From Caenorhabditis remanei (taxonomy: Eukaryota; Nematoda; Chromadorea; Rhabditida; Rhabditidae), in contig NC_071333.1 in assembly GCF_010183535.1 (NCBI RefSeq), positions 20,086,587 to 20,150,586 of the forward strand: a stretch of 64,000 bases of DNA. Reading direction: 5' to 3'. Within the stretch, counting starts at the first letter, position 1. Each line of letters begins with the position of its first letter. The notes beneath the pieces were generated by a model. That model searched no databases. It was not told where the DNA came from and worked only from the letters and a program-made list of their open reading frames with translations. Below are positions 12,480-25,196 of the stretch, piece by piece. Both the position numbers and the translations under genes were made by a program.

Positions 12480-14395
12480 ACTCTAGCCCGGGAGGATTCA
12501 AACCCGCGTCTACTGAAGTAAACCTCAGCCCGGATAAGTATAGACTATTACAGCGCCATGCTCGATCAGTCTAACCGGAACCGACACAGATAAGAATGGT
12601 TGGGGAAGTCAATAATATAAAAATTATCCCGTTTTTTGAAAGATTTAATTCAAAATTCAAAATTATCCCGTTTTTGGGAATTTCAATTATAGTTTTTTTT
12701 TCATTTCTAGCCCGGGAGGATTCAAACCCGCGTCTACTGAAGTAAACCTCAGCCCGGATAGTATAGACTATTACAGCGCCATGCTCGATCAGTCTAACCG
12801 GAACCGACACAGATAAGAATGGTTGGGGAAGTCAATAATATAAAAATTATCCCGTTTTTTGAAAGATTTAATTCAAAATTCAAAATTATCCCGTTTTTGG
12901 GAATTTCAGTTATAGTTTTTTTTTCATTTCGAGCCCGGGAGGATTCAAACCCGCGTCTACTGAAGTAAACCTCAGCCCGGATAGTATAGACTATTACAGC
13001 GCCATGCTCGATCAGTCTAACCGGAACCGACACAGATAAGAATGGTTGGGGAAGTCAATAATATAAAAATTATCCCGTTTTTTGAAAGATTTAATTCAAA
13101 ATTCAAAATTATCCCGTTTTTGGGAATTTCAGTTATAGTTTTTTTTTCATTTCGAGCCCGGGAGGATTCAAACCCGCGTCTACTGAAGTAAACCTCAGCC
13201 CGGATAGTATAGACTATTACAGCGCCATGCTCGATCAGTCTAACCGGAACCGACACAGATAAGAATGGTTGGGGAAGTCAATAATATAAAAATTATCCCG
13301 TTTTTTGAAAGATTTAATTCAAAATTCAAAATTATCCCGTTTTTGGGAATTTCAGTTATAGTTTTTTTTTCATTTCGAGCCCGGGAGGATTCAAACCCGC
13401 GTCTACTGAAGTAAACCTCAGCCCGGATAGTATAGACTATTACAGCGCCATGCTCGATCAGTCTAACCGGAACCGACACAGATAAGAATGGTTGGGGAAG
13501 TCAATAATATAAAAATTATCCCGTTTTTTGAAAGATTTAATTCAAAATTCAAAATTATCCCGTTTTTGGGAATTTCAGTTATAGTTTTTTTTTCATTTCG
13601 AGCCCGGGAGGATTCAAACCCGCGTCTACTGAAGTAAACCTCAGCCCGGATAGTATAGACTATTACAGCGCCATGCTCGATCAGTCTAACCGGAACCGAC
13701 ACAGATAAGAATGGTTGGGGAAGTCAATAATATAAAAATTATCCCGTTTTTTGAAAGATTTAATTCAAAATTCAAAATTATCCCGTTTTTGGGAATTTCA
13801 GTTATAGTTTTTTTTTCATTTCGAGCCCGGGAGGATTCAAACCCGCGTCTACTGAAGTAAACCTCAGCCCGGATAGTATAGACTATTACAGCGCCATGCT
13901 CGATCAGTCTAACCGGAACCGACACAGATAAGAATGGTTGGGGAAGTCAATAATATAAAAATTATCCCGTTTTTTGAAAGATTTAATTCAAAATTCAAAA
14001 TTATCCCGTTTTTGGGAACTTCAATTATAGTTTTTTTTTTCATTTCTAGCCCGGGAGGATTCAAACCCGCGTCTACTGAAGTAAACCTCAGCCCGGATAA
14101 GTATAGACTATTACAGCGCCATGCTCGATCAGTCTAACCGGAACCGACACAGATAAGAATGGTTGGGGAAGTCAATAATATAAAAATCATCCCGTTTTTT
14201 TGAAAGATTTAATTCAAAATTTAAAATTATCCCGTTTTTGGGAATTTCAATTATAGTTTTTTTTTCATTTCTAGCCCGGGAGGATTCAAACCCGCGTCTA
14301 CTGAAGAGATCTTCAGCCCGGATAAGTATAGACTATTACAGCGCCATGCTCGATCAGTCTAACCGGAACCGACACAGATAAGAATGGTTGGGGAA
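12480..14395. repeat. Tandem array 2 of the tRNA-like unit (9 copies)
   Basis: Starts occur near 12,485, 12,709, 12,932, 13,155, 13,378, 13,601, 13,824, 14,048 and 14,273. The period is exactly 223 in the middle of the array. Five consecutive units share private variants (TTTCAGTTATAG and CATTTCGAGCCC), so they were amplified from one founder. All units carry GAAGTAAACC except the last, which carries the GAAGAGATCTTC form that also ends array 1. Confidence 0.95.
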
Positions 14396-15540
14396 GTTAA
14401 TAATATACAGAGTATCCTAATTTCGAAAACTTCACCTATTTTTCCTTTGCGAGGTATTCATCTCTCTCCATCGGTGCATACGTCGACCCGTCTTGATCAC
14501 TGCAGGCTTCCACTCGTCCATTTGTATTTTCGCAGGCCGTGTTTACTGCAGCTTCTAGGAGATGCTGAGACGAGGTGCTGAAAGAAATAGTTTAATTTAA
14601 AGTAAATGTTATAAAGTGTTGTGGGTAACTATAAGCAATAGAATGAAGCATGGAGAACTTAAATAGACCTCACAGCAGGCCGCATTGAGAGGAGAATGAC
14701 TGAAGACTGGCCTACTAGCAGATGTGTGCGGGTGTGGCTTATTGGGTGCGTCCAGTATGATTTCCCAAGAAGATAAGGTGGCAGACTGTTTTATGTGAAG
14801 AAAAACGTACCAAACAATATACCGAGAAACAATGTGTAAATTTGTTGACATGTTTAAATCTAGTAAGACATCTGCTATTTACCTGAACTACCGTAGTACT
14901 GATGTAATAATAGGGAACAGGAAAAAGTAATTTTTCAAAGAAATGAGACAGTAATCAAACAATTCTGGGGGTCGTGGACGGTTTGCCGTCGTCTATTCGA
15001 TTTCCCAGAAAGATAGTGACAGGTGGTAGTATTTGTGGCAGCGAACAACACTAAGAACACTGGCCGACATTTTGTTTTTATTGATCTCTGCGTTTGCACC
15101 TTGTTGGCTTACGAATGTGAAGATCAAAAATCCGTTTGAATGAATTCCCAAAAATAGTGGGAAAATGAAGAAATGTCAGTAATTTCGGAAGTTTTTTCGT
15201 GTTCTGCTCAAAAAGTTCACATCAAATCACTGATGTGTGATAGTATAAAGCTGAGAAATTTAAAAGAAATTTTGGGAATCACGGGTGCACTAAAGGAAAT
15301 AGGAAAAGAAGAGAAGGAGCGAATCATTAAACTGTCTTAATTACATCTCATCTTAATGTTAACTACATTACCGTGATTTTGTCTAATATCGAGATGTCAC
15401 GTCAGAAGAACAAGTTATTCCAATTGTTCAAAATAACTTACCCATTCTAGAGTCTCATTCCATATGAACACTTTTTTCATGTACCCGAGTAGGCTTTCAT
15501 CGTTACATCAGGTGTATTGTCCTTGGCACTGAGTCCTATC

Positions 15541-16115
15541 CTTGATCCTAAAAACAGGACTTTTTTAAATCTAGAAATCAACGAAATTATAATCGAAATT
15601 CCTGAAAACAGGGTACTTTTTATGAAATTACTTCCCATACCATTAACGCCCATTTTGGGATGATTTCCTTTCTATCTAAGAAGGTAGTTAGTCTCCGACC
15701 GCTAACCTCTGTCGGCTTCTCACAATTCTATTTTTTCCGGTCAAACTTTTTTTCGTGACTCTATTTCTGTTGATTTCTGGAAAAAAAGAATCTAACCAAA
15801 TAGAAAAGAGAATGTGAGAGAGAATTCCAAGCATAAGAATTTTTAATTGGCCGGTTCCGCCTTTTCTGCAAAAAATGGTAGCGTATTATTACAATACATC
15901 GTAATAATTTGCCGACTACAAAAAACCTGTTCTCCGATGTTTGACCGCCGCCGCCGCCTATACGCCTATACGCGGAAAGCATTTAGAAGTCAAACAATCG
16001 TAGTCGACCTTTTTGTAGTTACGTATTACGGGGAATTGGATCAATTGCCTCAGTCTACTTTGCAATTGATATGTTCAAGAAATATTCTGCAATTCCGGAA
16101 GTTTTTTTAAATGAA
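15541..16115. other. Unique sequence between repeat block and right arm
   Basis: There is no match to the left arm or to the repeat modules. An open frame at 15,847-16,110 uses atypical sequence and lacks splice or domain support. Nothing recognisable. Confidence 0.5.
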
Positions 16116-17560
16116 TTATTCATCAAAAAATTTTCGAGATAATCCTCTGATCATTGACACGATGTAGAGAAGTCTAGACAGCTGACTTAGTATGAATATC
16201 AGTCTCCTCCCATGAAAGTGCATGTGATCAGAGCAAGTCATGTGCATTTGTGCAATATAAAAGCAGCAAGAGCGTCGTGTTTTCGCATTTTTCTCGTGCT
16301 GAGATGCTGACTCCTCCGCTATTTGTCTACTGTGTTTTCTAACTTTGAAGTGATTCCTGACAGCAGTTTTTGGAATTTTTCAAGTAAAAACTGAGTATGA
16401 GTTTCGTAAAGTTTGTGGAAGCATTTATAATCTACATTCCAATTGAAGCAGTCTATTGTTTAACCTTGGTTTTTTAAAAATTACTCTGGTTATTCTAATC
16501 TGCATGACTGTAAGTAAATTCATTTCTCACTCATTTAGTAAACTTATCTTAACGCATGACGCTGATTTTTAATTTGGGATGACATATATCAAAAATATCA
16601 TTACCTTACTATTGCTGATTTGGTGATAAGGCCGGCGAGATTGGTGATAGTTCGGTAGTAGTTTTGCATTTGTAAATGGCAAGCAATTGATTGCTAGCTG
16701 TTGAAGACTTATTGATCATTGATATCCACATGACCAGTAGACACTGAGCCTCTATTCTTCAGAAAAGTTTTGTTCTTCATGTCCCGTCCTCTCCTTACTA
16801 AGATCAACCAAATTTATTTTAAATCTGTACAGATTGTTTTTATTTCAAACTGCCCATAATATTCCTTCGCGATATCACATTCCTCTATTTTCAAGTTTCA
16901 TTTTATGAACACATCATTTCTAGTTTAATCATTTTTTCTTTTTTCTGACTGACGTTGAGAACATAAAAGATTCTGGAAATGATGTGAGAAATGTTATGTA
17001 GTCCACACGAGATCAGGCTGGACGAGCCACTATTGCTAAGCACTGCGGCAACAATGACTGAATCTACCATGGAAGACCGAGACGAAAGTCATTTGATACT
17101 GAAATCCCTTTTAGCAGTAGAAAATGTTCCCTGTGTGCTATTCCATAGTCTCCTTTTTTACTTGTCGTCAGCCCAAGGCTCATTTCGAATTCTTCTATCA
17201 GCTCCGCATTGTCGTTAGGTTTTATCAACATAAGAAGAGATCAGAAGATTCACCAATGTTAAACAACTTCATATGAGAATTGAGTCAAAGATAAAAGACC
17301 AAGACGAAGTTCATTTGCTACTGAAGTCCCCTCCCCCTCTCTTTAGTACCTGAAATTCCCCCAACTCCCAAACACGGGCTATTTTAACAAGCATTTATTG
17401 ATTCACTTTCACTTTGATGATGTCAGAAAAAAGAACAGAGAGGTTAGATTATTCAAAGAGGTTAGAGTTGACGAGGTTAGAGTTGATTAGATTTGCAGAG
17501 ACGGAGAAACGAAGAGCACTGGACATCGGAAGAGGTGACATCAATTCATCGTTGGACAGC

Positions 17561-17948
17561 TCATGGCATGGTATAACCCGATGATTTGAATTGCTTCCAA
17601 GAAATTGGGATGTTGCAGAGCTCGGTGGAGCAGATGCACTCCCAAAGAGGAAAGACTTCCCCTGTCTGGCTTTTTTGGGTCTGAAAATAAGTAATAATTA
17701 GGATGTCAGAATTTCTTTTTCATTCAACTAACCGTGAGGATACACCCGTCCGCTTGATGCTTGAAGTGCTTTGGTAACTTCTGAAGTCCCGAGAACGACG
17801 AAGTTCCATCTTGTGGGTCAAACTGGGCCATACAGACGGACACACCGTCGACGACTGTCTTCTGGAACTCGTCCACCCGGTAGCATTGGATGCTGAGGAC
17901 TGGGTGAAGAAGAGCCAACAGAAGAAGAACAGCAACGAGTCTTGCCAT
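17561..17948 (-). CDS. Small secreted cysteine-rich protein, right copy
   Basis: Two minus-strand exons, 17,948-17,733 and 17,680-17,561, flank a 52-base intron and give 111 residues. The signal peptide is residues 1-19 (MARLVAVLLLLALLHP then VLS). The six cysteines sit at the same places as in the left copy, ending CICSTELCN. Residues 41-60 match the left copy exactly at the protein level although about nine codons differ silently, so this core is under purifying selection. Residues 20-40 and the C-terminus have changed a lot. A good TATA box (TATAAAAG, complement of 18,041-18,048) lies about 95 bases upstream, and AATAAA occurs downstream near 17,395-17,400. It is a paralogue of the 2,848-3,234 gene; the function is unknown. 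Confidence 0.85.
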
Positions 17949-18040
17949 TTTGGAGAGAGAGAGAGAGGGTGGAAGAGGAAGTTGAGCTGGATTGGCGGCC
18001 CAGAGAAGTCGTGGTTGGTGAACAGTGAACGCGTCAGGGT

Positions 18041-18048
18041 CTTTTATA
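18041..18048 (-). promoter_or_regulatory. TATA box of the right secreted-protein gene
   Basis: TATAAAAG on the minus strand, about 95 bases before the start codon, sits in a proximal region conserved with the other arm, where the site has drifted to TTTAAAAG. Confidence 0.5.
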
Positions 18049-18888
18049 GAACGAACTTGCTCCGCCCTTTATTCGACCCACTATGATGATTTTGGAGCTC
18101 CACCCATTCTCCGGTACAAATGATGTTCTCATCTGGCCCCACCCCCTTTTCAAGATCAAGACCAAAATTTTGAAGATCAGAAATCGCTCTGAAACTACAG
18201 TATGACAAGGAAGTAAACATCACAGAGATCTGTTATAATGACTCAACAAATCCTCATACTGATATGAATAGCAAGAACTGCACAAATAGGTTAGTACGGG
18301 TTGATTAGTTCCGGGTTGTTTCGAAACTGTGTAACATGGCATCCGGGATTAAGTTGTTAGGAAATTGTGTCAGTTCGGTAGTGATTTTTCAGCTCAGAAA
18401 ACTACAAAAAATGTGTCGGTTATGGATTTAGTACAGTTATGGAGTCGTCTGTTGTTAAAAGTCTAGATTTGATTAATCAATCTCAAAGACTGGAACTCTT
18501 GAAATAAGACTGAAAAACATCCGGAATAAGCACATTTCAAGTCATTTACTGGAATCGATAACTGATATCTTATTTTCGTTCACTTGAAATTCGTACTAAA
18601 CACTGATCATCGATTGTTACGTGTAGGAATTAAAACATGGCTTCATTTCGTTAATTTCGGAAAAACATGTTTCTGGGTACACGATGCATTCAAAATCCGT
18701 GTGATCACTTTTTTCTATGACATAAATCCTATTCTGAGATCTTTTTTTGTGACATCAAAATCAGAAGAGTTATTGATGCAAAGATTGTTATTCAGATCAG
18801 AAGAGTGGAGTCATTCAAATTTCGTATCTTGTCATACAAGGATGTGACCAGGAAGTAATTGAAACATGTTGAGTTGAGCGATCCTGAA

Positions 18889-20541
18889 ACATTTTATCAT
18901 TCAAAAATCGGTTCTCAGATGTTTTTTTAGATGACAACTTTTTTCTTAGGCTGTTTTAAGGTTGCAGATCAGTAAATAATGTTTTTTTCATATTGGCCGC
19001 TTTCTATGCAGAAGTAGTTTTGGTAGTTCATATTTTCGAACAGTAGCTATCCAGAAAGGTCAAGTAGAAAGAAGATTATTACCTATGAAGGTGGATCTCT
19101 ATGATTGAACTACATCTTTTCCACAAAATAGCGTTGTGGGTTAATGACAAACATCAAGCGACTTTTAATTTTCTCATTTCTCAATAGAAAAACAGTGGAA
19201 GTCTGAAACATTTTGATTGATTCTGTATTAATCAACTTTTTCCGATGACCCCATTTTCTTCACACGTTTTAGAACTTTTTCAAATTTTTAGGTCAAACAC
19301 GTAATAATAACCACCTTGCACGTAGTTGTGATGGTTCTTAAGTTCAAACACTGAAAGAGATTATGAATCCTTAAAAAACATGTTTTTCCCAACTGTTTCT
19401 TACTCATTGCCATTTCATTAATCTCGTTATCTCAATCCTTTGAATTTCAATAGAAAGGTGATGAGTATTAATTTCATGTATTAACAATCATGACGAAAAC
19501 AGATTATCAAAGAAAAACCAAGAAATCATTGGGCTGGAAAGATTTCTGCAAGAATGTCAAAGATTGTGCCTGTAAGAATGCCATTCTGATAAAGTGGTTT
19601 CAAATAAATTCCTCAATAGTGCTGAAAATATTGGAAACACCTGCCTCGAAACCTTTTCTGTTTCGAACCAAGTTCTTTGTTGCTCCACATTAACTTTCTG
19701 GGGTTTTGAAGTTTTCCTGAAAATAATTGCTGTAGTTCGTGTCAAATTTTACTTTCTCAGCATTCATATTGCATTATTGAGTTTCAGTTAAGTCATTCTT
19801 TAACAAAATCTTACTACATGGTACCTTTTTTTTCCACATAACTGCTTTTGAAACTATTGACGCACGTATAGATCAGGCCCAGAATCTTTCGAAATTGGAA
19901 TCAAAAATAGACACGGAAAAGAAACTGGGATTCAAATCATGGAGAGCAATTCTCAAACCAAATACTGAAGAGACTTACCAGTTCACAATAAATAGTTTTA
20001 ATTATTTTTTCACAATCTATTAGTGAACTTTTTACGGTTTCAAGCTTGGGAGGTCAGGAAGAAAGAGTATTAGACATTGGGACACATCGACAGGTTACGG
20101 ACAAGTGAGCTGGTTAGTGGTGTTTTATTAACCCGAATCTGGCTTACGGAAAAGCAAAATAAACCCATCGCGGAGAGCAATTCTCTTGAACTTTACACAA
20201 TCAGTTTTTTTTTCACGTTTTTCTTCTCGAGTTGACAAAGAAGTACGCCAGACGAACTTCCCTCGAAACAACAGCTGTGCCAAAGGCGCACCAACCAGCC
20301 AACTTCCCTGCACTCCGGTATGTGTGTCCCAATGTCCACTTCCTATCAATTCTGTCCGCGCGCTAATAGGGCATTTATCAGAACATCTGGCGCGTTGCAA
20401 GAGAACTTGCTTCAAGTTCTACGCCATAGTACTTTCTTTCAATATTCCTTCCAGATTAACCGGTTATCAAGTCAAATAGTTTGTCATTCATTATCATTAT
20501 CTGTATGTTTATGATGTTTTTGAGGTATGCTGATAAGCATA
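18889..20541. other. Non-coding sequence with a diverged repeat copy
   Basis: I see no supported gene. The part from about 19,380 to 20,400 belongs to a diverged repeat family. Shared anchors are a stretch reading CTCATTGCCATTT-x-CTAATCT, a stretch ending ACTATTGACG (19,856), and GTGTGTCCCAATGTCCAC (20,322). These recur around 21,370-22,600, 22,720-23,300 and 25,650-26,300. Confidence 0.5.
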
Positions 20542-20910
20542 CTTGCAAACCGGGCTGAAACGGGCCGACAAGGGCCAAAACGGGCCGACACAGGCCGGCG
20601 CGTAACTCGCGTCAAACTTAATATTATGAGCTGAAAAATATACCAAAATCTAGATCTCGGCGAGTTCTATATCCGTGACCTACTACGGGAAGGGCGACTT
20701 TTTGTTAATGTGCCGCGGGCCGGGCTAGAATGGTTTTTTTTTTTGAAAATTTTCGCGTTTTTTGAAACTTTTTCCCGGACCGCGACATATTAACAAAAGC
20801 CATCCGGACCGTAGTAGGTCACCGATGTAGAACTCGCTGAGATCTACATTTTCGTATATTTGTCACCTCACAATATTAAGCGCGAGTTACGAGACGGCCC
20901 GGTTTGCAAG
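20542..20910. mobile_element. GC-rich palindromic MITE-like element
   Basis: The terminal sequence CTTGCAAACCGGGC at 20,542 is mirrored by GGCCCGGTTTGCAAG ending at 20,910. The inverted match continues inward (CGCGTAACTCGCG...; GAGTTCTA...; CTACTACGG...). The arms are about 170 bases with a short AT-rich centre. GGGCCG-rich words inside it contrast with the AT-rich surroundings. No coding capacity. Confidence 0.8.
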
Positions 20911-23902
20911 AATGCAGATAAGCCCTCGGACCATTATTAAGTTTAATACCATTCAAATTCGCCTGTTATCAATTTATTACAATTCAGAATACCTCGATGT
21001 TGAAAATTTTGATACTATATTTTGTAACGAAAAATTTTTCAAATATTTTTTCCTTAGTTTGTCTGCATTCGAGAATTTGTTCTGCATTTAAGACTTTAAA
21101 ATACAAAACTTGATCCGCAAGAGCTCAAAACACCAGGTTGGAAACGACCCAAAAGCCTACCGTAATCTTAAGATTAACGTTTCTCATCAGAGCGCTGCCA
21201 ATCGATGGTATCTTCAGAAGCCATGTGACACACATACACACCAGATATTGGCACAAAGGGATTAGGATAAGGATTTGTTTCAAAATTCCAAACCGCATGA
21301 TTCTGGGTGCATCATGCACCCATTTAAAACAAGAAGATTAGTGATTAGTGACACAAATACTATTGTCACTCGCTGATATTTGACTAATCTCGTTATCTCA
21401 ATCCTCTCTATTTCAATAGGAATAGGATAAGTAATGATGACACATGTATCGGAATTTATGTTGAAAACAGATTAAAGATATGAAAATTTGAGGCCATAGG
21501 ACTGTGATGTTTCATATCAAAGTTACCCATTTCAAATTGCGGGAAGCGGAATGGGAAAAAATCTCTTGGAATACAATCTCTTGGATTCTGGTTTATGGAA
21601 TTCTCGTTGGATCAAAGTGTACCAGAATGACGGTGTTTTTCCTATTCTCATCAATGTTTCATTCAATATTCATTGTAATTCATCAGTTCTCGTCATATTC
21701 CAGGTTGAGCCACTGTTTATGAAAAATCACGCAACTGGTACCATGTGACACTCTTCGTTCTTCTGATTTCCAGATAGATATATTTGAATACTCATCTAAA
21801 TCTGAAAACAAAAATGGGAATCTTTGAAACCTGTTTTATTCCACATGAACGCTTCTCAAAACTATTGACGTGCGTAAAGATCCGGTTCAAAATCTGTGGA
21901 GTTGGGGAAATGTAAATAAACATGAAAAAGATCAAAAAATCTAAGCCTTTGAAAACAATTAGGTGATGAGATACGTAAGAGGTATTTTTGAACTGGAAGG
22001 CAACAATCTCGAATACAACCGTTAACAACATCCTTATTTCCGGAATCTCAGGTTGAACCTGAGTCAAGAACACATTAGTAAGGTCCGAATGGTTTCGCCA
22101 AAGTGGAGACAGAAGAGTTTATTTTCAAACTGCTACAGTCAAAAAATGCTTTTGCTTTTGTCAGTCTTGTTAAGATTCCTCAACCTTCGAATTATGATCA
22201 TGTAACGGAAAAGAGATTTAAGGCACGTACTTTTTGTCAGCATAAACAATTTCTGCGGATGCTCTTATAGTCAGAAACCCAATAAAAGCAATGGGAGATG
22301 CTGCTTTGTCTTCATAGGTCTAGTATGAATGGTTCAAGGTGCACGATGCAATCAATATCTTTATGATTTCTATTTGTCATTATCACATTTTTTTAGATCC
22401 CACTTTTGATAATGGAATACATCAGAGAACTTAACATAATATTATATATAATATTAATGGAATAATATATTTTTCCATTGTTTCCTTTTTTCTTTTGAAT
22501 ATTCTTTTTATGCACACATGTCTGTGTGTCCCGATGTCCACTCCTTCTCTCTTTGGCACGCGGATCGATAGGGTTCCAGTTACCGACGGTCCACTTTGTA
22601 AACCATCTAAATGAGGAGCAATTTGAGTCAAACATGCCATTATACTTATTGAGATAATTATGAGCGTGGGCACAAGTAAGCGATCCGAAATCTATGTCGA
22701 ACATGTTATTTTCAACTGTTGCTTACTCATTGCCATTTTACTAATCTTGTTAGCTCAATCCCTCCAGTTTCTATTGAAACGGGATAAGATTAGATACGTA
22801 TTTTATAAAGTTTGTCACGAGGAGGGATTATCAATATGAAAACTGAAAATAACAGGATTACAAAAGTTTATGCTAGAGTGCAGGATGTTTGGGACTGTAA
22901 CACTGACATATGTCATCTAGTATCACCAAAATGTTAAACTTCTCGGTTCCAGTTTATCAGATTATATTATTCTTTGAAATTTCACTGCCTCCACGAAGAG
23001 TTTCAAATTACTTCCTTGTGGTGTGATCGATGTATCCTTCTCATGTTCTGGTTGAGTCAACATTATTCTGAAAGTGATGCTCCTGGCACCTGGCAGCACC
23101 GTTGTATTCTTTTCATTTTTGGATGGACGCATATGATTGCACACACACTAGAAACTACGAATATTCTTGTTTGTTATTCAACATGACCAGTTCATATGAC
23201 TATTGACGTTGGTAAAGATCAAGACTGAAATGTAGCAGATTTGGAAGCAAAAAATGAATCAGAAACAAAAATTTTATGATGTGATTTGAGTTCAAATCAA
23301 AAAGAATCTTTTCAGCTACAGGATAATTCAAAAACAAGTATGACAAACTGAAAGAAGAATTTGATTTTTTAGAAAAAAGACTCCTGAACTTTGAACTTTT
23401 GTTGCAGATGACTGTTTTTTGAAAGACCTATCTTAAAACTCACACATCTGCAATAATAAACGTCCAGAATCTCACTGCTTCTCTTTCAAAATGACATTCT
23501 GATTATTAATTTTTCAGGGAAATCTCAAACAAAAAATTTGTCAACTACAAAAATGAAGCTATGTTTTTAATGAACATTTCCTGTAGGTTACAGGATAATA
23601 AAAGATTTTGCGACGTGCTTTCATGTCCCACTAAACACCGGAAACTTCAACAACCTTCAATCGGAACTGTAACTTTGATCTCTAACGGGTTTAAAACTAC
23701 TCGAAATCTTGCTTGTTAATTTCACTCATTCCAAAACACAATGTGTTCTCAGATCTTATTTTCCAAAAATACATTCTGTCAAATTTTCATGTATTTGCAA
23801 TAGTCTGCAAAAAAAAAGGAAGGAAACGACACGAATTAATATCCGAGTCACCATGGAAAAGACATTGCAAAAAATGAATTCTCTTCTCAGTTTTTCCTCA
23901 TT
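20911..23902. other. Diverged repeat copies, no supported gene
   Basis: This stretch holds at least two further decayed copies of the repeat described at 18,889-20,541 (about 21,370-22,600 and 22,720-23,300). Anchors are the CTAATCT-GTTA-CTCAATCC stretches at 21,383 and 22,740 and the ACTATTGACG stretches at 21,860 and 23,200. The open frames are short, do not correspond between copies and lack domain features. A dispersed GTCAACTACAAAAATGAA motif lies at 23,542. Confidence 0.5.
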
Positions 23903-25196
23903 ATGCCATTCTTTATGTTTTCACTTCCCGTCCGAATGTTCTCTATTCTTATTTTCCTCTGCTTTCTTTTTTTAAGAGTGAGTCTATTTTGAGAAAGTAA
24001 GTATGTTGTCAAATATGAATTTAAGACCGAAAGTGCATTCAAAATGGTTCTAATTCACGGTCAACCGTCCGACTGGAAAAGTTACATTAACCGCACCGCT
24101 ACTATCAAAGACTGTATGAGTTACTGTGTCACTCTGAGTACGTGTGTAGCTGTGTACGTGGAGAAAAATGCCAAAAATTGTTGGGTATTTCAAGTTGGTC
24201 AAATACAAAAACTGAAAGAAACTCTCAGCATTCAAGGACACAAGATTGCTATGAAGGTAGACAGAGGTCCCGATTTTTAATTCAAACCTTTTTTGTTTAA
24301 GGTCGAGCAAACAACAACCTGCGCTAAATCTTTCAATTCAAACTCTATGACTGTAAGGGAAAACTTTTGATAGAGCGCACTTGCAGCACTCGGCTTTTCA
24401 GGGTTCTGTAACAACAGCTACAAGTTATCTTTCTTATAAAATACACCAAGGCACCGATGGTCGTTGGATTTTTACAACTACTCAAGTTCTCGAATGCCCA
24501 GATAACTACAGACTCTTCACAAGACCAAAAGGGTTATGGTGTATTGGGGTAACCGTCATTGAATAGTGTCTAGATACCATTTTGTGTGTTTCAGGTCATA
24601 TCTGTGAACTTGTGTATATCTGGAGATGACAGCGCTACAAAATGTGCAGCTACTGGAGGAGTCTTGAGCGGTCTTCAGACGATGGAAGAAACAAATTATA
24701 TTTATGGTAAGAATATCGAATTGCGAAAAAGTAGACGGTGTTTGTTTCAGGATTGGGTCAAGCCGCTTTGAAAAAAGATCCGACTTATAATAAATTTGGA
24801 TATTGGGTCAATGGAAGAAGGAAATCCAGTTGTATGCCACCGGCTCAACGTAGCGCATCCTGCAATGGTGTTAATGTAAGTTTGGAATAAGAGAATGAGA
24901 CTTAATTTGATTATTTAGGAATTCACTTACACCGATCCTTTGCTCTCCGCCTATGATGGATACCAATTTGCAACAAATGAACCGAACGGAATAGTTGCAC
25001 AATCGACAACATCCAACTGCTTGAACATTCTTTTCGGAAAAACTGTGTTGTTTGGAGTTGACGATAATGGGTAATAAAAGTACTAGTTATTGTTCATGTT
25101 TTTTTTGATTTTTCCAGCTGTACCCATCCGAACGAAGAAACAGAACTTTGCTACAAAGGATATGTCTGTGGAGTGAAACCAAGTGCACCAGCTTGA
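23903..25196 (+). CDS. Secreted CW (PAN_3) domain plus C-type lectin-like protein
   Basis: Eight exons: 23,903-23,977, 24,026-24,256, 24,302-24,352, 24,402-24,548, 24,595-24,706, 24,751-24,875, 24,919-25,070 and 25,118-25,196. They total 972 nt and give 323 residues. Exon 1 encodes a hydrophobic signal peptide (FSILIFLCFLFLR at its end). Residues 32 to about 105 form a CW/PAN_3 domain (MVLIHGQPSDWKSY, then cysteines in CMSYC and CVAVY, and CWVF). From C151 (CPDNYRLFTRPKGLWC) a C-type lectin-like domain runs to the end, with WVNG, a DDNGC turn and CYKGYVCGV. The Ca-binding motifs EPN and WND are not clearly present: EPNG occurs, but without the paired acidic motif. Calcium-dependent sugar binding is therefore uncertain. 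This domain pair is a nematode family, often pathogen-induced and extracellular. An AATAAA-type signal follows at about 25,220. Confidence 0.88.

Larger units (their letters stand above)
4596..15540. repeat. Central higher-order repeat block of the inverted duplication
   Basis: The spacer between the two arms is a nested repeat, all in one orientation. A module beginning TTGTCCTTGGCACTG occurs at about 4,660, 6,225, 7,390, 11,199, 12,360 and 15,515. Each complete module holds one or more 222-225 bp tRNA-like units followed by a roughly 0.9-1.1 kb body. Bodies lie at about 5,130-6,224, 6,479-7,389, 10,100-11,198, 11,453-12,359 and 14,400-15,515. Three are a long form (5,130, 10,100, 14,400) and two a short form. 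Segment 4,893-7,600 recurs almost unchanged at 9,862-12,590, an offset of about 4,970. I see no intact gene in the block. Confidence 0.9.
16116..18888. repeat. Right arm of the inverted duplication
   Basis: Reverse complement of the left arm. It contains the intact minus-strand paralogue of the secreted-protein gene and lacks the palindromic insert found in the left arm at 249-2,140. The block at 16,180-16,340 mirrors 4,380-4,560, and 17,210-17,420 mirrors 3,380-3,560. Similarity ends near 18,888, where the partner runs off the left edge of the window. Confidence 0.9.

Noticed and set aside
7505..14395. CRISPR-like array
   Set aside because: Repeats are 222-225 bp, with no unique spacers; the genome is eukaryotic.
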